Source of the DNA: an uncultured Roseburia sp.
GTDB taxonomy: Bacteria; Bacillota; Clostridia; Lachnospirales; Lachnospiraceae
Assembly: GCA_934309475.1 (NCBI GenBank)
Contig: CAKRDK010000017.1
Location: 1 to 50,569, forward strand
Length of the DNA: 50,569 nt
Reading direction: 5' to 3'
Shown here one piece after another: positions 19,648 to 28,223 of the stretch. Position 1 is the stretch's first letter. The number at the start of each line of letters is the position of its first letter. A model generated the notes under the pieces. That model ran no database searches. It saw only the letters and a list, made by a program, of their open reading frames with translations, and was not told the origin of the DNA. Position numbers and translations under genes: made by a program.

Positions 19648-19778
19648 GAATCCTGCTTGTAGGATTCTCTGCCTGCGGCGGGTCGCATTTGCGACATTGT
19701 TCCACTCCGCCGCAGTGCAATCACGCGGAGCTTTTTTATGTAATGGAAATGATATTAATTTCCCATTACATAAAAAAA
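19648..19778. repeat. Three-hairpin dispersed repeat, copy A (full)
   Basis: Hairpin 1 GAATCCTGC / GTAGGATTC; hairpin 2 CTGCGGCGG / CCGCCGCAG with inner GTCGC / GCGAC; hairpin 3 ATGTAATGG / CCCATTACAT. The order and spacing match copies B and C, but hairpin 3 differs by paired substitutions. The right end runs into the A-run of the L,D-transpeptidase terminator, and the left end carries five A before hairpin 1. Confidence 0.85.
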
Positions 19779-19803
19779 GGTTGCGGAATCAACTTCCACA
19801 ACC
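19772..19803 (-). terminator. Intrinsic terminator of the L,D-transpeptidase gene
   Basis: On the minus strand GGTTGTGGAA pairs with TTCCGCAACC (one G-U) and is followed by seven T that coincide with the edge of repeat copy A. Confidence 0.85.
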
Positions 19804-19855
19804 TCATCATACAGACTATTAAGTTAAACTTCGCATATTTTATTTACAGAAGGTG

Positions 19856-21346
19856 TCAATTTTCAGCTCCTGTTGTCTCCGCATCCGGAGCAACATACGA
19901 AAACGCATTCGATATCTTCGTATTTTCTGCCGTCAGCGTCACAGGCTCTCTATAATATGCCACTACCGGTGTATCGGTTGCCACCATCTCATAGAGCTGT
20001 GCTGCAATCTCCGGTGGGAGATTGATACAGCCATGGGAACCGGATGTCTTATAAATGTCTCCACCAAACGTACTTCTCCAGTCCGCATCGTGGAACCCCA
20101 CGTTATAGGCAAACGGCAGGAAATACTGTACCGGCGTCTCATAATTTTCGCCTACAAGCGTTGCATTTCTCTGCTTGTATACAATCTTAAAAATACCATC
20201 CGGGGAACCGTTTCCCTTGCTGATATTTCCCGATACAATATCAGACTCTAATTTCAGTTCGCCCCCCTCATAATAATAGAAGTGCTGGTTCGTATAATCT
20301 ATCTCAAGATAGGTAGTTCCAATATCATTCGTGATGCTCTTTACCTTTGCAGTCTGGCTGAACACAGGCTCTCTTACAATCTCTCCGCCCGTCTCTAAAT
20401 CACTTATCAACTGCTCTTTTTCCGCATCTTTATCGATAACCCAGCCATAATCACCACCACCGATAGATACCGTATCGCCTAAACTCGTCTTAAATTCCCT
20501 GACATCTCCGTAGGTATTATACTTACTTGCAAGGTACTGTACATAGGTCGTAATGGCGCTGTCTGACAGAGACACACTATCCTCATCTACTTCAATAAAA
20601 TCAACGATTTTCTCTTTGTCTAACGTCTCGCCGTCATCCCCGACATCATACCGGATGGTCGTGCCAAGGTATTTGTTAATCTGGTCTAACTGACTATTTA
20701 AGGTCTCATCATCGGACGTTACCTGTGGTGCCTCATAGACGGAATCGTCCAGTGTAAGCTCTGTCTCACCTTTTTCCACCGCCTCTAACATCATCTGTTT
20801 TACTTCCTCTTCCTTCAGCTCATTTCCCATTGTCTCCGGAACAATTTCATAACCATCCTCTGTCTCCGAGAGATAGGCATCCGAAGGCTCTGTGATGTTC
20901 GCCTCGTCAAACCATGAAATAGCATCAATCAAAGACTCTAACTTGTCCTCATCATAAGTGATTGAAACATTTAACTGGTAATCTTTCTCTTTTGTAACCT
21001 TTGCAATCCAGGAAAAACTTTTCTGCTCTTTTAGAATCGATCCCGCTTCCCCATCTGAGACGTAGGAATAATCAAAATCAGGTCCTAACAGCTGCACCTT
21101 ATCTCCGTCCCTGTTATAGACAGTCAGCGTATAACAGGACACTTCTCTGCCGATTTTCTCCTCGGCATCCTCTAAATTCAGATTACCGATTGCAATTCCA
21201 TTCATACAGGTCTTCGGGAGATAATGCGACCTGAAATAAAATGCAAATCCCACATAGAGGAGCAAAAATAACAGAAGCGTTGCTCCGACTAATGCAAAGA
21301 TTCTCAATTTGTTTTCCCGCCAAAATCTATGTCTCTTTTTTATCAT
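19856..21346 (-). CDS. L,D-transpeptidase (YkuD domain) with N-terminal membrane anchor
   Basis: It would form 3-3 cross-links in peptidoglycan or attach material to it, acting outside the membrane. The 496-residue protein has a basic N-terminus and a single membrane segment (about 12-35), a long region resembling the PG_binding_4 type repeats often fused to clostridial L,D-transpeptidases (about 60-320), and a C-terminal YkuD domain ending SGSHGCINLP with catalytic Cys440. The ATG follows GGAAGGAAAGG. The start codon lies only about 28 bases from repeat copy B, leaving no evident promoter between them. Confidence 0.93.
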   Translation of the reverse strand: MIKKRHRFWRENKLRIFALVGATLLLFLLLYVGFAFYFRSHYLPKTCMNGIAIGNLNLEDAEEKIGREVSCYTLTVYNRDGDKVQLLGPDFDYSYVSDGEAGSILKEQKSFSWIAKVTKEKDYQLNVSITYDEDKLESLIDAISWFDEANITEPSDAYLSETEDGYEIVPETMGNELKEEEVKQMMLEAVEKGETELTLDDSVYEAPQVTSDDETLNSQLDQINKYLGTTIRYDVGDDGETLDKEKIVDFIEVDEDSVSLSDSAITTYVQYLASKYNTYGDVREFKTSLGDTVSIGGGDYGWVIDKDAEKEQLISDLETGGEIVREPVFSQTAKVKSITNDIGTTYLEIDYTNQHFYYYEGGELKLESDIVSGNISKGNGSPDGIFKIVYKQRNATLVGENYETPVQYFLPFAYNVGFHDADWRSTFGGDIYKTSGSHGCINLPPEIAAQLYEMVATDTPVVAYYREPVTLTAENTKISNAFSYVAPDAETTGAEN

Positions 21347-21374
21347 AGCCTTTCCTTCCTATTGTATATAAAAA

Positions 21375-21501
21375 AGAATCCTGCAAGCAGGATTCTCCGC
21401 CTGCGGCGGGTCGCATTTGCGACATGATTCAACTCCGCCGCAGTGCGATTCCCGCGAAGCGTTTTTTGTGTAATAGGAACGAAATTTCCTATTACACAAA
21501 A
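21375..21501. repeat. Three-hairpin dispersed repeat, copy B (full)
   Basis: Hairpin 1 is a perfect palindrome with arms GAATCCTGC / GCAGGATTC; hairpin 2 has CTGCGGCGG (21401-21409) and CCGCCGCAG (21435-21443) enclosing GTCGC / GCGAC; hairpin 3 is GTGTAATAGGAA / TTCCTATTACAC around CGAAAT. It differs from copy C by only a few bases, mainly the two-base loop of hairpin 1 and the length of T and A runs. Confidence 0.9.
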
Positions 21502-21524
21502 AGAACTGTCCGAGGACAGTTCTT
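21498..21524 (-). terminator. Intrinsic terminator of yajC
   Basis: On the minus strand AGAACTGTC / GACAGTTCT with a four-base loop, then five T that pass directly into hairpin 3 of repeat copy B. The stem begins seven bases after the yajC stop. Confidence 0.88.
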
Positions 21525-21530
21525 CATCTC

Positions 21531-21851
21531 TTATTCGGCTGATTCTTCCGGCTTCTCAACAGCAGCGACTGCTGATTTCTGCATTGGAATACGGCAGTTC
21601 TTATTGCTTCCGAACTCAACAATGATTGTGTCGTCCGTAATATCAATAACAGTTCCATAAAAACCGCTTGTTGTTAATACAGTATCACCAACTGCCAACT
21701 CAGATAACATAAGATTCTTCTTCTGTGTCTCTTTCTTCTGTGGACGAATCATGAAAAAATACATGAACGCAAATAAAACCACTAACCAAAGAATCATGCT
21801 TCCCCAGCCATATACCGATGAACTAGCATCAGTTGCTAAGATTGATAACAT
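21531..21851 (-). CDS. yajC: Preprotein translocase accessory subunit YajC
   Basis: YajC is a small membrane protein associated with the SecDF complex of the Sec secretion machinery. The 106-residue protein has one membrane helix (about 18-36), the family signature MIRPQKKE just after it, and an SH3-like cytosolic segment (LAVGDTVLTTSGFYGTV). It lies downstream of tgt as in many bacteria, but with a 160-base gap, its own promoter and its own terminator, so it is a single-gene unit here. secD/secF are not in the window. Confidence 0.95.
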   Translation of the reverse strand: MLSILATDASSSVYGWGSMILWLVVLFAFMYFFMIRPQKKETQKKNLMLSELAVGDTVLTTSGFYGTVIDITDDTIIVEFGSNKNCRIPMQKSAVAAVEKPEESAE

Positions 21852-21901
21852 CTTACATTCCTCCTGAACTATTCGTTTATTTAAAAAATGAACTATTACT
21901 T

Positions 21902-21930
21902 ATTTTACACAAAACATGTCCAAACAGCAA
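21902..21930 (-). promoter_or_regulatory. SigA promoter of yajC
   Basis: TTGCTG (21930-21925), 17 bases, TAAAAT (21907-21902) on the minus strand. Confidence 0.6.
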
Positions 21931-21972
21931 GCCCTTTTGCGGACAATTCATACTATTTTAATAAATTGATAG

Positions 21973-21997
21973 GAGGGTCAAAAGGTATTTGTCCCTC
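21973..21997 (-). terminator. Weak terminator or hairpin after tgt
   Basis: Arms GAGGGTCAAA and TTTGTCCCTC pair over a five-base loop with one T-T mismatch, 15 bases beyond the tgt stop. On the minus strand the following bases are CTATCAATTT, not a proper T-tract, so it may be a stability hairpin rather than an efficient terminator. Confidence 0.4.
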
Positions 21998-22011
21998 ATT
22001 GATATCATAAA

Positions 22012-23184
22012 TTACTTCGATGCCTCTTCTTTTTCCCGGTTAATCTGTCCCATGCGGTATAATTTTTCTTCCTTGTAGGATTTGAAATTGCCTGCATCTA
22101 AAGCATCTCTGATTTCTTCCATCATGGTATTATAGAAATACAGGTTGTGAAGTACACAAAGACGCATGCCAAGCATTTCTTTTGCCTTTAACAGGTGGCG
22201 GATATAGGCTCTGCTGTAACGGCGGCATGCTGGGCACTGACATCCTTCTTCAATCGGGCGCATATCTTTCTCATATTTCTGATTGAACAGATTGATTTTT
22301 CCAATATTGGTATATACGTGTCCGTGACGTCCGTTTCTGGATGGATATACGCAGTCGAAAAAGTCGATTCCGCGCTCTACACCCTCTAAAATATTAGCAG
22401 GCGTTCCAACTCCCATCAGATAGGTCGGTTTATTCACCGGAAGATACGGAACCGTCTCCTCTAAGATGTGGTACATCTGCTCATGTGTCTCACCCACGGC
22501 AAGTCCACCGACTGCATAACCGTCTAAATCCATCTCTGCAATCCGTTTTGCATGCTCAATTCGGATATCCGGCAGAATTGCACCCTGATTGATTCCAAAC
22601 AGCATCTGCTTTTTGTTGACGGTATCTTCCAAAGAATTCAGGCGAGCCATCTCTTTTTTGCATCGCTCCAGCCAGCGTGTCGTTCTTGCCACAGAATCCT
22701 CCACATATTTACGCTCTGCCAACGCAGGCGGACACTCATCGAACGCCATTGCAATCGTAGAGCCTAAATTTGACTGAATCTGCATACTTTCTTCCGGTCC
22801 CATAAAGATTTTTGCGCCATCAATATGAGAATGAAAATACACGCCTTCCTCCTTGATTTTACGAAGGCCTGCCAGAGAAAATACCTGGAATCCGCCGGAA
22901 TCGGTCAGAATCGGACGGTTCCATGACATGAATTTATGCAGTCCACCGACTTCTTTGATTAATTTATCTCCTGTACGCACATGTAAATGATATGTGTTTG
23001 ACAATTCTACCTGACACTTGATTTCCTCTAAATCTTCTGTAGACACAGCTCCCTTAATGGCAGCAACTGTACCTACATTCATAAATACAGGTGTCTGGAT
23101 ATCTCCATGCACCGTATGGAAAACACCACGCTTTGCGCGGCCTTCCTGTTTCAATAATTCGTACATCTTTCTACTCCATTTCAT
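22012..23184 (-). CDS. tgt: Queuine (preQ1) tRNA-ribosyltransferase
   Basis: It exchanges guanine 34 of GUN-anticodon tRNAs for preQ1 in bacterial queuosine synthesis. The 390-residue protein shows LTDSGGFQVFSL, GGLAVGE substrate-binding segment, the DFFDCVYPSRNGRHG region with the nucleophilic aspartate, and the zinc site CQCPACRRYSRAYIRHL. It is 23 bases downstream of aroA, which suggests co-transcription; that spacing also excludes a preQ1 riboswitch directly before it. The C-terminus is extended with a charged tail. Confidence 0.97.
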   Translation of the reverse strand: MKWSRKMYELLKQEGRAKRGVFHTVHGDIQTPVFMNVGTVAAIKGAVSTEDLEEIKCQVELSNTYHLHVRTGDKLIKEVGGLHKFMSWNRPILTDSGGFQVFSLAGLRKIKEEGVYFHSHIDGAKIFMGPEESMQIQSNLGSTIAMAFDECPPALAERKYVEDSVARTTRWLERCKKEMARLNSLEDTVNKKQMLFGINQGAILPDIRIEHAKRIAEMDLDGYAVGGLAVGETHEQMYHILEETVPYLPVNKPTYLMGVGTPANILEGVERGIDFFDCVYPSRNGRHGHVYTNIGKINLFNQKYEKDMRPIEEGCQCPACRRYSRAYIRHLLKAKEMLGMRLCVLHNLYFYNTMMEEIRDALDAGNFKSYKEEKLYRMGQINREKEEASK

Positions 23185-23207
23185 TTCTTTTCCGCAAACT
23201 CACGCGG

Positions 23208-24497
23208 TTATTTTGTCAACGCATCCAAGACTTCAAAATAAGTCTCAAACGTTTTTTTACAACACTGTGGATTTGAAATTTCAATTCCCTCTGTCCGAAG
23301 TCCTACCAGAGAAAATGCCATTGCGACACGATGATCGTCGTAAGTCTCAATGACTGCAGGCTTCGGTGTACCCGAATGAATTGTAATGGCATCTGCTTCT
23401 TCCTCGCAGGTGATGCCAAGCCGCTGTAACTCCGTTGCCATGGCATGAAGGCGGTCGCACTCCTGCAGCCGGATATGGCCAATCCCTTCCATCCGTACGT
23501 CACTGTCCGCAAACGGCGCGATTGCCGCAAGCGTAAGCGCCTGATCGGAAAAGTCATTCATCTGAACGCAAATTCCTTTTAACCTGCCACATTCCGGTCC
23601 GGTCACACGGATTCCCGCTTCCGTCTCCTCTATCCGGCATCCCATTTCTTCTAGCACGGTGAGGAATTTCAAATCACCCTGCATACATGCATTCGTTACA
23701 TTTTTCACAAGCGCACTGCCGCATAAAATAGCTGCCGCCGCATAAAAATAGCAGGCTGCCGACACGTCCGGCTCTATCTGATATTCCCCTGCCTGATAGC
23801 TTGTCCCCGCAGCCACTTCATAATCTCTGCCGTCAAACGATACCTCTGCCCCGAAGTTCTCCATCATCTTTCTTGTGATTCTGATATAGGAACCATCCGT
23901 CTTCTCACTTGTAATATGAATACGGATTCCATTTTTTTTCATCGGCGCAATCAAAAGCAATGCACTCAAAAACTGCGTACTCTTGCTGATATCCAAATCT
24001 AACTGTGCCATCTCCTTCCCGGTTCCGGCACCCACAATCCGAATCGGAAGGAATCCTTCCTGCTCTAGATATGTAATCTTTGCTCCGGCTGCTGTCAATA
24101 CGTCAAACAGCGGTCTCATCGGGCGTTTCTTCATCTGCTCTGACGCCTGAATGATGTAACTGCCATCCGAAAAACCTAACATCGCTGTCAAAAAACGTGC
24201 TGCTGTCCCCGCACTTCCGACATAGATTTCGCCTTCGTGAACCGGGATTGCTCCCGCTTCGCCTCTGACTACAACTGTCTTATCTTCTTCCCTGACATCC
24301 ACAAAAAAGCCTAAATCTTTTAACGCCTGCAAAAAATGACGGGAATCGTCGCTAAAAAGTACACCTTTTAACGTAGTCTCCCCATCTGCTAACGCCGCCA
24401 TCAACAGGGCTCTGTTCGTCATGCTTTTTGACCCCGGAACTTCCACGGTCCAGTCCATCTTCCCCTGATACGTCTTCACTTTATAATTGCAACTCAT
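23208..24497 (-). CDS. aroA: 3-phosphoshikimate 1-carboxyvinyltransferase (EPSP synthase)
   Basis: It joins shikimate 3-phosphate and PEP to form EPSP in the shikimate pathway. The frame is open upstream to 24845, but the start is set at ATG 24497 because GGAGAAGATT precedes it and the resulting 429 residues fit the family; the extra region overlaps the divergent aroC control region. Seen in order: the PGSKSMTNRALL phosphate-binding motif, GSAGTAARF, LDISKSTQFLSALL, and the C-terminal DDHRVAMAFSL. tgt follows by 23 bases. Confidence 0.96.
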   Translation of the reverse strand: MSCNYKVKTYQGKMDWTVEVPGSKSMTNRALLMAALADGETTLKGVLFSDDSRHFLQALKDLGFFVDVREEDKTVVVRGEAGAIPVHEGEIYVGSAGTAARFLTAMLGFSDGSYIIQASEQMKKRPMRPLFDVLTAAGAKITYLEQEGFLPIRIVGAGTGKEMAQLDLDISKSTQFLSALLLIAPMKKNGIRIHITSEKTDGSYIRITRKMMENFGAEVSFDGRDYEVAAGTSYQAGEYQIEPDVSAACYFYAAAAILCGSALVKNVTNACMQGDLKFLTVLEEMGCRIEETEAGIRVTGPECGRLKGICVQMNDFSDQALTLAAIAPFADSDVRMEGIGHIRLQECDRLHAMATELQRLGITCEEEADAITIHSGTPKPAVIETYDDHRVAMAFSLVGLRTEGIEISNPQCCKKTFETYFEVLDALTK

Positions 24498-24647
24498 AAT
24501 CTTCTCCAAAAAATCTGTCAACTGTCCTGTATCTCTGTTTGGCATCTTCAAAAAAAATTTATCCTTTTCCTGCTCGCTGCCCACGCACATTTTATCATAA
24601 ACTCTACTTTCTGAAAAGGAAAATCTATGATTTCCCCTATTTATGGC

Positions 24648-24676
24648 TTGCTTTTTTCCCTCATATTTTTTAATAT
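24648..24676 (+). promoter_or_regulatory. Promoter candidate for aroC
   Basis: TTGCTT (24648-24653), 17 bases, TAATAT (24671-24676). The match is moderate. It lies in the 222-base divergent gap between aroA and aroC. Confidence 0.42.
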
Positions 24677-24719
24677 AGATAGTAATCGCATACGAGCGAA
24701 AACAAGGAGGATTAGATTT

Positions 24720-25820
24720 ATGGCGGGTTCTACATTTGGAACAATATTTAAAATAACAACCTGGGGCGAATCGCACGGAAAAGGTGTCGGTGTTGTCGTG
24801 GACGGCTGTCCTGCCGGACTTCCACTCTGCGAAGAAGATATTCAACTTTTTTTAAACCGCAGAAAACCGGGACAATCTTCTTATACCACCCCGCGTAAAG
24901 AAGACGATTCTGTTGAGATTCTTTCCGGTGTGTTCGAGGGAAAAACAACCGGAACACCGATTTCCCTTGTTGTATACAATAAAAATCAACAGTCAAAAGA
25001 CTACAGTGACATTGCTTCCTACTATCGTCCGGGACACGCTGATTATACCTTTGACAAAAAATACGGCTTCCGGGATTACAGAGGGGGCGGCCGTTCTTCC
25101 GGACGTGAGACCATCGGCAGAGTTGCCGCGGGAGCAATCGCCTGTAAGATTTTAAACGAACTCGGCATCACACTTTTGACTTACACCAGTTCCATCGGCC
25201 CGATTCACATCAATCCTTCCGCTTTTGATGCATCTGTCATTTCAAAGAATCCGCTCTACATGCCGGACGCAGATGCGGCTGAAAATGCGGCTGCCTACTT
25301 AGATGCCTGCATCGCCGAACAGAATTCTTCCGGCGGCGTTGTAGAATGTATCGTAAGCGGCATGCCCGCCGGCATTGGTGATCCGGTCTTTGAAAAATTA
25401 GATGCCAATCTTGCCAAAGCAATTTTTTCTATCGGCGCTGTAAAGGGCTTTGAAATCGGGGATGGTTTCGAGGCAGCCCGCGCTACCGGACGTGTCAACA
25501 ATGACAGTTTCATCCGCAAGGAAAATGGCTCCATCGGCAAGGCAACCAACCACTCTGGCGGTATCTTAGGCGGCATGAGTGATGGCTCCGATTTGATTTT
25601 GCGTGCTGCAATCAAACCTACTCCATCCGTCTCCGCCACTCAGCACACCGTAAACCAGAATGGCGAAGAAATTTCCATCAACATCAAGGGACGCCACGAT
25701 CCGGTCATTGTACCCCGTGCCGTTGTTGTCGTGGAAGCCATGGTTGCAATTACAATCGTAGATTTATTATTTGCAAATATGAGTGCACAGATGAAGTACT
25801 TGAAGAAGTTCTACTTATAG
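24720..25820 (+). CDS. aroC: Chorismate synthase
   Basis: It converts EPSP to chorismate using reduced FMN, the last shikimate step. The start is at ATG 24720 because AGGAGG at 24705-24710 is ideally spaced; an upstream ATG at 24627 has no such site and would add a non-family hydrophobic stretch. The 366-residue product opens [18 protein letters not shown] and contains [20 protein letters not shown], both family signatures. It is divergent from aroA, which supplies its substrate, and is one of only three genes on this strand. A strong bidirectional terminator follows. Confidence 0.97.
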   Translation: MAGSTFGTIFKITTWGESHGKGVGVVVDGCPAGLPLCEEDIQLFLNRRKPGQSSYTTPRKEDDSVEILSGVFEGKTTGTPISLVVYNKNQQSKDYSDIASYYRPGHADYTFDKKYGFRDYRGGGRSSGRETIGRVAAGAIACKILNELGITLLTYTSSIGPIHINPSAFDASVISKNPLYMPDADAAENAAAYLDACIAEQNSSGGVVECIVSGMPAGIGDPVFEKLDANLAKAIFSIGAVKGFEIGDGFEAARATGRVNNDSFIRKENGSIGKATNHSGGILGGMSDGSDLILRAAIKPTPSVSATQHTVNQNGEEISINIKGRHDPVIVPRAVVVVEAMVAITIVDLLFANMSAQMKYLKKFYL

Positions 25821-25822
25821 AA

Positions 25823-25874
25823 AAAAGGGCTGCTGCACCGCCGGAGTTTCCTCCGTCGGCACAACAGCCCTTTT
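25823..25874. terminator. Bidirectional terminator between aroC and the lactonase gene
   Basis: Convergent genes share a long stem: AAAAGGGCTG...CCGCCGGAG against CTCCGTCGG...ACAGCCCTTTT around TTTC. A T-run is present in both directions. Confidence 0.9.
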
Positions 25875-25888
25875 CCTATTCTAATATT

Positions 25889-26950
25889 CTAATTCTCTAA
25901 TTTCAGTATGTAGATTGAATTTGGCTTGTCAACCTTGACAGGTTTTCCTACCTCTAATGAATATTTCTTCTCATAATCAATCTTATACGATACGATTTCG
26001 TTTGTCGCATTGTTCAAGGTCAGATAATGTTTCTCGTCCGGATAGATGGCAAGCATCTTCGGATAATCACTATACACTCTTGTGTTAAAGATTTCCGTTA
26101 ATTTTCCGGTACCCTGCTCTATCTCAAAGCAGTTGACACTGTCGACCCCTGCGTTAGAACAGAAGAGATATTTTCCTGTCTTAGAGACTTCCATACCGGA
26201 AGCAGCACAGGTATCGTCATCGTAGCTCGCCTTTGTAGAAACCGTCTGAATCTTTTCGAAGTTCGGCATGCCGTTCTCGCTTACCGTATAAGCGTACACT
26301 TCCACGGCATTCAAAAGTTCATAGAGAACGTAAGCGAATTTGCCATCACGTGAGAAACGAATCATACGAGGGCCTGACTCAAGTGGTCCACGAATCATAT
26401 CCACAAGGCTTAATTTTCCGGTCTCATAATTTACGGCATAGACACGTACCTGATCAATTCCGTTATCTACTGCACAGAGGAACTTCTGATCCGGTGTCAG
26501 TTTTACACAGGATATATGCGGGAAGAAATCTCTGTGTGCAATATTGCGTCCGGTTCCCTTATGGAAAATTCCCTCGGCAACCTCACCGATACTGCCATCT
26601 TCTAACAGATTCATCACCGTTACTTTTCCGTCATGATAACCTGCCACAAAAAGGAAACGGTTCTGATCGTCCACTTCGACATAGCAGCCACGCATTCCCT
26701 TAATCCACTGTTTATTGATTGGCTCAAGGTCTCCATCCGGCAAAATTTTAAAAGACTCTACCCCTTCATCTGCGATGGAATATAAAAACTTGCGATCCTT
26801 AGATACAACTACATCTGACGGATTGTTGATTGGAATTACCTTACGCTCTTTTAAGACTGCGTTTTCCACATCAACATCATAAATATGAATTCCTACACTG
26901 TTTTCATGGGTATAGGTGCCCACATACGCTACATACTTCTCCTGTTTCAT
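25889..26950 (-). CDS. Lactonase family protein, seven-bladed beta-propeller
   Basis: A 353-residue propeller protein of the family that includes 6-phosphogluconolactonase YbhE/Pgl and related lactonases; the true substrate cannot be read from sequence. It opens YVAYVGTYTHENSVGIHIY and shows repeated blade motifs such as VVVSKDRKFLYSI, CVKLTPDQKFLCAVDN, MIRFSRDGKFAYVLYEL and MEVSKTGKYLFCSN. The start is at ATG 26950, with AGGAG eight bases upstream; the longer frame begins at a GTG that overlaps that site. It lies 11 bases after trhP and probably closes the ireB-to-trhP operon, though a metabolic link to those genes is not obvious. Confidence 0.85.
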   Translation of the reverse strand: MKQEKYVAYVGTYTHENSVGIHIYDVDVENAVLKERKVIPINNPSDVVVSKDRKFLYSIADEGVESFKILPDGDLEPINKQWIKGMRGCYVEVDDQNRFLFVAGYHDGKVTVMNLLEDGSIGEVAEGIFHKGTGRNIAHRDFFPHISCVKLTPDQKFLCAVDNGIDQVRVYAVNYETGKLSLVDMIRGPLESGPRMIRFSRDGKFAYVLYELLNAVEVYAYTVSENGMPNFEKIQTVSTKASYDDDTCAASGMEVSKTGKYLFCSNAGVDSVNCFEIEQGTGKLTEIFNTRVYSDYPKMLAIYPDEKHYLTLNNATNEIVSYKIDYEKKYSLEVGKPVKVDKPNSIYILKLEN

Positions 26951-26961
26951 AGTCAACACTC

Positions 26962-28185
26962 CTATTCTTTTCTTCGTAAAATATCGAATAACTCCAATGG
27001 TTGTCCTAAATCAATGTAAAGAACCTGCTGCGGATGTGGCGCTGATTCCATCTCTTTTCCGTCCTCATCCACAATACGTCTTACCGTTACTTCTATATTA
27101 TCGCCGTTTGGCTTCATAACTTCAATAGTTTCTCCTACAGAAAATTTATTTCTTTGTTCAATACGATACAAACCTTCTGTATTCTGTTCCCCCACAATGC
27201 CTAAATAAGTATATTCTCTCACATAGGTATTGTTATCATAAATCTGCGCCTCGTCCGACGGCTTTCCAAAGAAAAATCCGGTTGTGAACTGACGATAGGT
27301 ACAATTTGAAATCTGGTCTAAGTACCACGGCATATTCTTCTGGTACAGTTCCGGTGACTGTTTATAATCATCAATCGCCTTGCGGTACGTTCTCGCCACT
27401 GTTGCCACATAAAGTGCCGTTTTCATTCTTCCCTCAATTTTCAGACTGTCGATTCCGGCATCTAAAATCTCCGGAATATGTTCAATCATACATAAATCTT
27501 TTGAGTTAAAAATATAAGTTCCGCGCTCATTCTCATAGACCGGAAGATACTCTCCCGGACGCTTCTCCTCTACAACCGCATATTTCCAGCGGCATGGATG
27601 CGTACAGGCTCCCTGGTTGGCATCTCTTCCCGTAAAATAATTGCTGAGCAGACATCTTCCGGAATAAGAGATACACATTGCTCCATGGATAAATGTCTCA
27701 ATCTCTAAATCGTCCGGAATATTGGCACGAATTTCCTTAATCTCTTCTAACGAAAGCTCCCTTGCCGATACAACACGCTTTGCCCCCTGTGCGTACCAGA
27801 ACTGGTAGGTTCCATAGTTGGTATTGTTTGCCTGCGTGCTGATATGACGCTCAATTTCAGGACATACTTCCTTTGCAATCATAAAAATTGCCGGATCCGC
27901 AATAATCAGCGCATCCGGCTTGATTTCTTTTAATTCCTTAAAATACTCTCTTACGCCTTCTAAATCTCCGTTATGCGCTAAAATATTGGCGGTCACATAC
28001 ACTTTTACATCATGTGCATGTGCAAACTCAATTCCCTCTTTCATCTCTTCCATGGAAAAGTTTTTTGCCTTCGCACGAAGTCCAAACACCTCTCCACCTA
28101 TATAAACGGCATCTGCGCCGAAAATTACCGCCACTTTTAATACTTCCAGGCTGCTTGCCGGCACTAATAACTCCGGTTTTCTCAT
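26962..28185 (-). CDS. trhP: U32 family protein, probable tRNA 5-hydroxyuridine synthesis factor TrhP
   Basis: U32 proteins once called collagenase-like peptidases include TrhP, which with prephenate-dependent chemistry hydroxylates U34 of certain tRNAs. The 407-residue protein begins RKPELLVPASSLEVLKVA and carries the U32 signature ETFIHGAMCISYSG followed by RCLLSNY and ACTHPCRW, whose cysteines are likely Fe-S ligands. The start is placed at ATG 28185; TTG 28203 and ATG 28194 are less well placed relative to AAAGGG. The next gene upstream is the methyltransferase that acts on the same base, which supports TrhP over other U32 members. B. subtilis has two such genes (yrrN, yrrO); here there is one. 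Confidence 0.8.
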   Translation of the reverse strand: MRKPELLVPASSLEVLKVAVIFGADAVYIGGEVFGLRAKAKNFSMEEMKEGIEFAHAHDVKVYVTANILAHNGDLEGVREYFKELKEIKPDALIIADPAIFMIAKEVCPEIERHISTQANNTNYGTYQFWYAQGAKRVVSARELSLEEIKEIRANIPDDLEIETFIHGAMCISYSGRCLLSNYFTGRDANQGACTHPCRWKYAVVEEKRPGEYLPVYENERGTYIFNSKDLCMIEHIPEILDAGIDSLKIEGRMKTALYVATVARTYRKAIDDYKQSPELYQKNMPWYLDQISNCTYRQFTTGFFFGKPSDEAQIYDNNTYVREYTYLGIVGEQNTEGLYRIEQRNKFSVGETIEVMKPNGDNIEVTVRRIVDEDGKEMESAPHPQQVLYIDLGQPLELFDILRRKE

Positions 28186-28223
28186 TTCTTTCATCCCTTT
28201 CAAAAACTTTCTTTCTACAGACT

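Noticed and set aside
23185..23207. preQ1 riboswitch before tgt
   Set aside because: The gap to aroA is only 23 bases and contains just the ribosome binding site region.
24493..24521. TTGACA-17-TATGAG promoter on the minus strand
   Set aside because: The -10 would overlap the aroA start codon and its ribosome binding site lies in the spacer, so it cannot drive aroA; treated as chance.
24498..24845. Upstream extension of the aroA frame to 545 residues
   Set aside because: It covers the divergent aroC control region and start, is not family-like, and a well-placed ribosome binding site fits ATG 24497.
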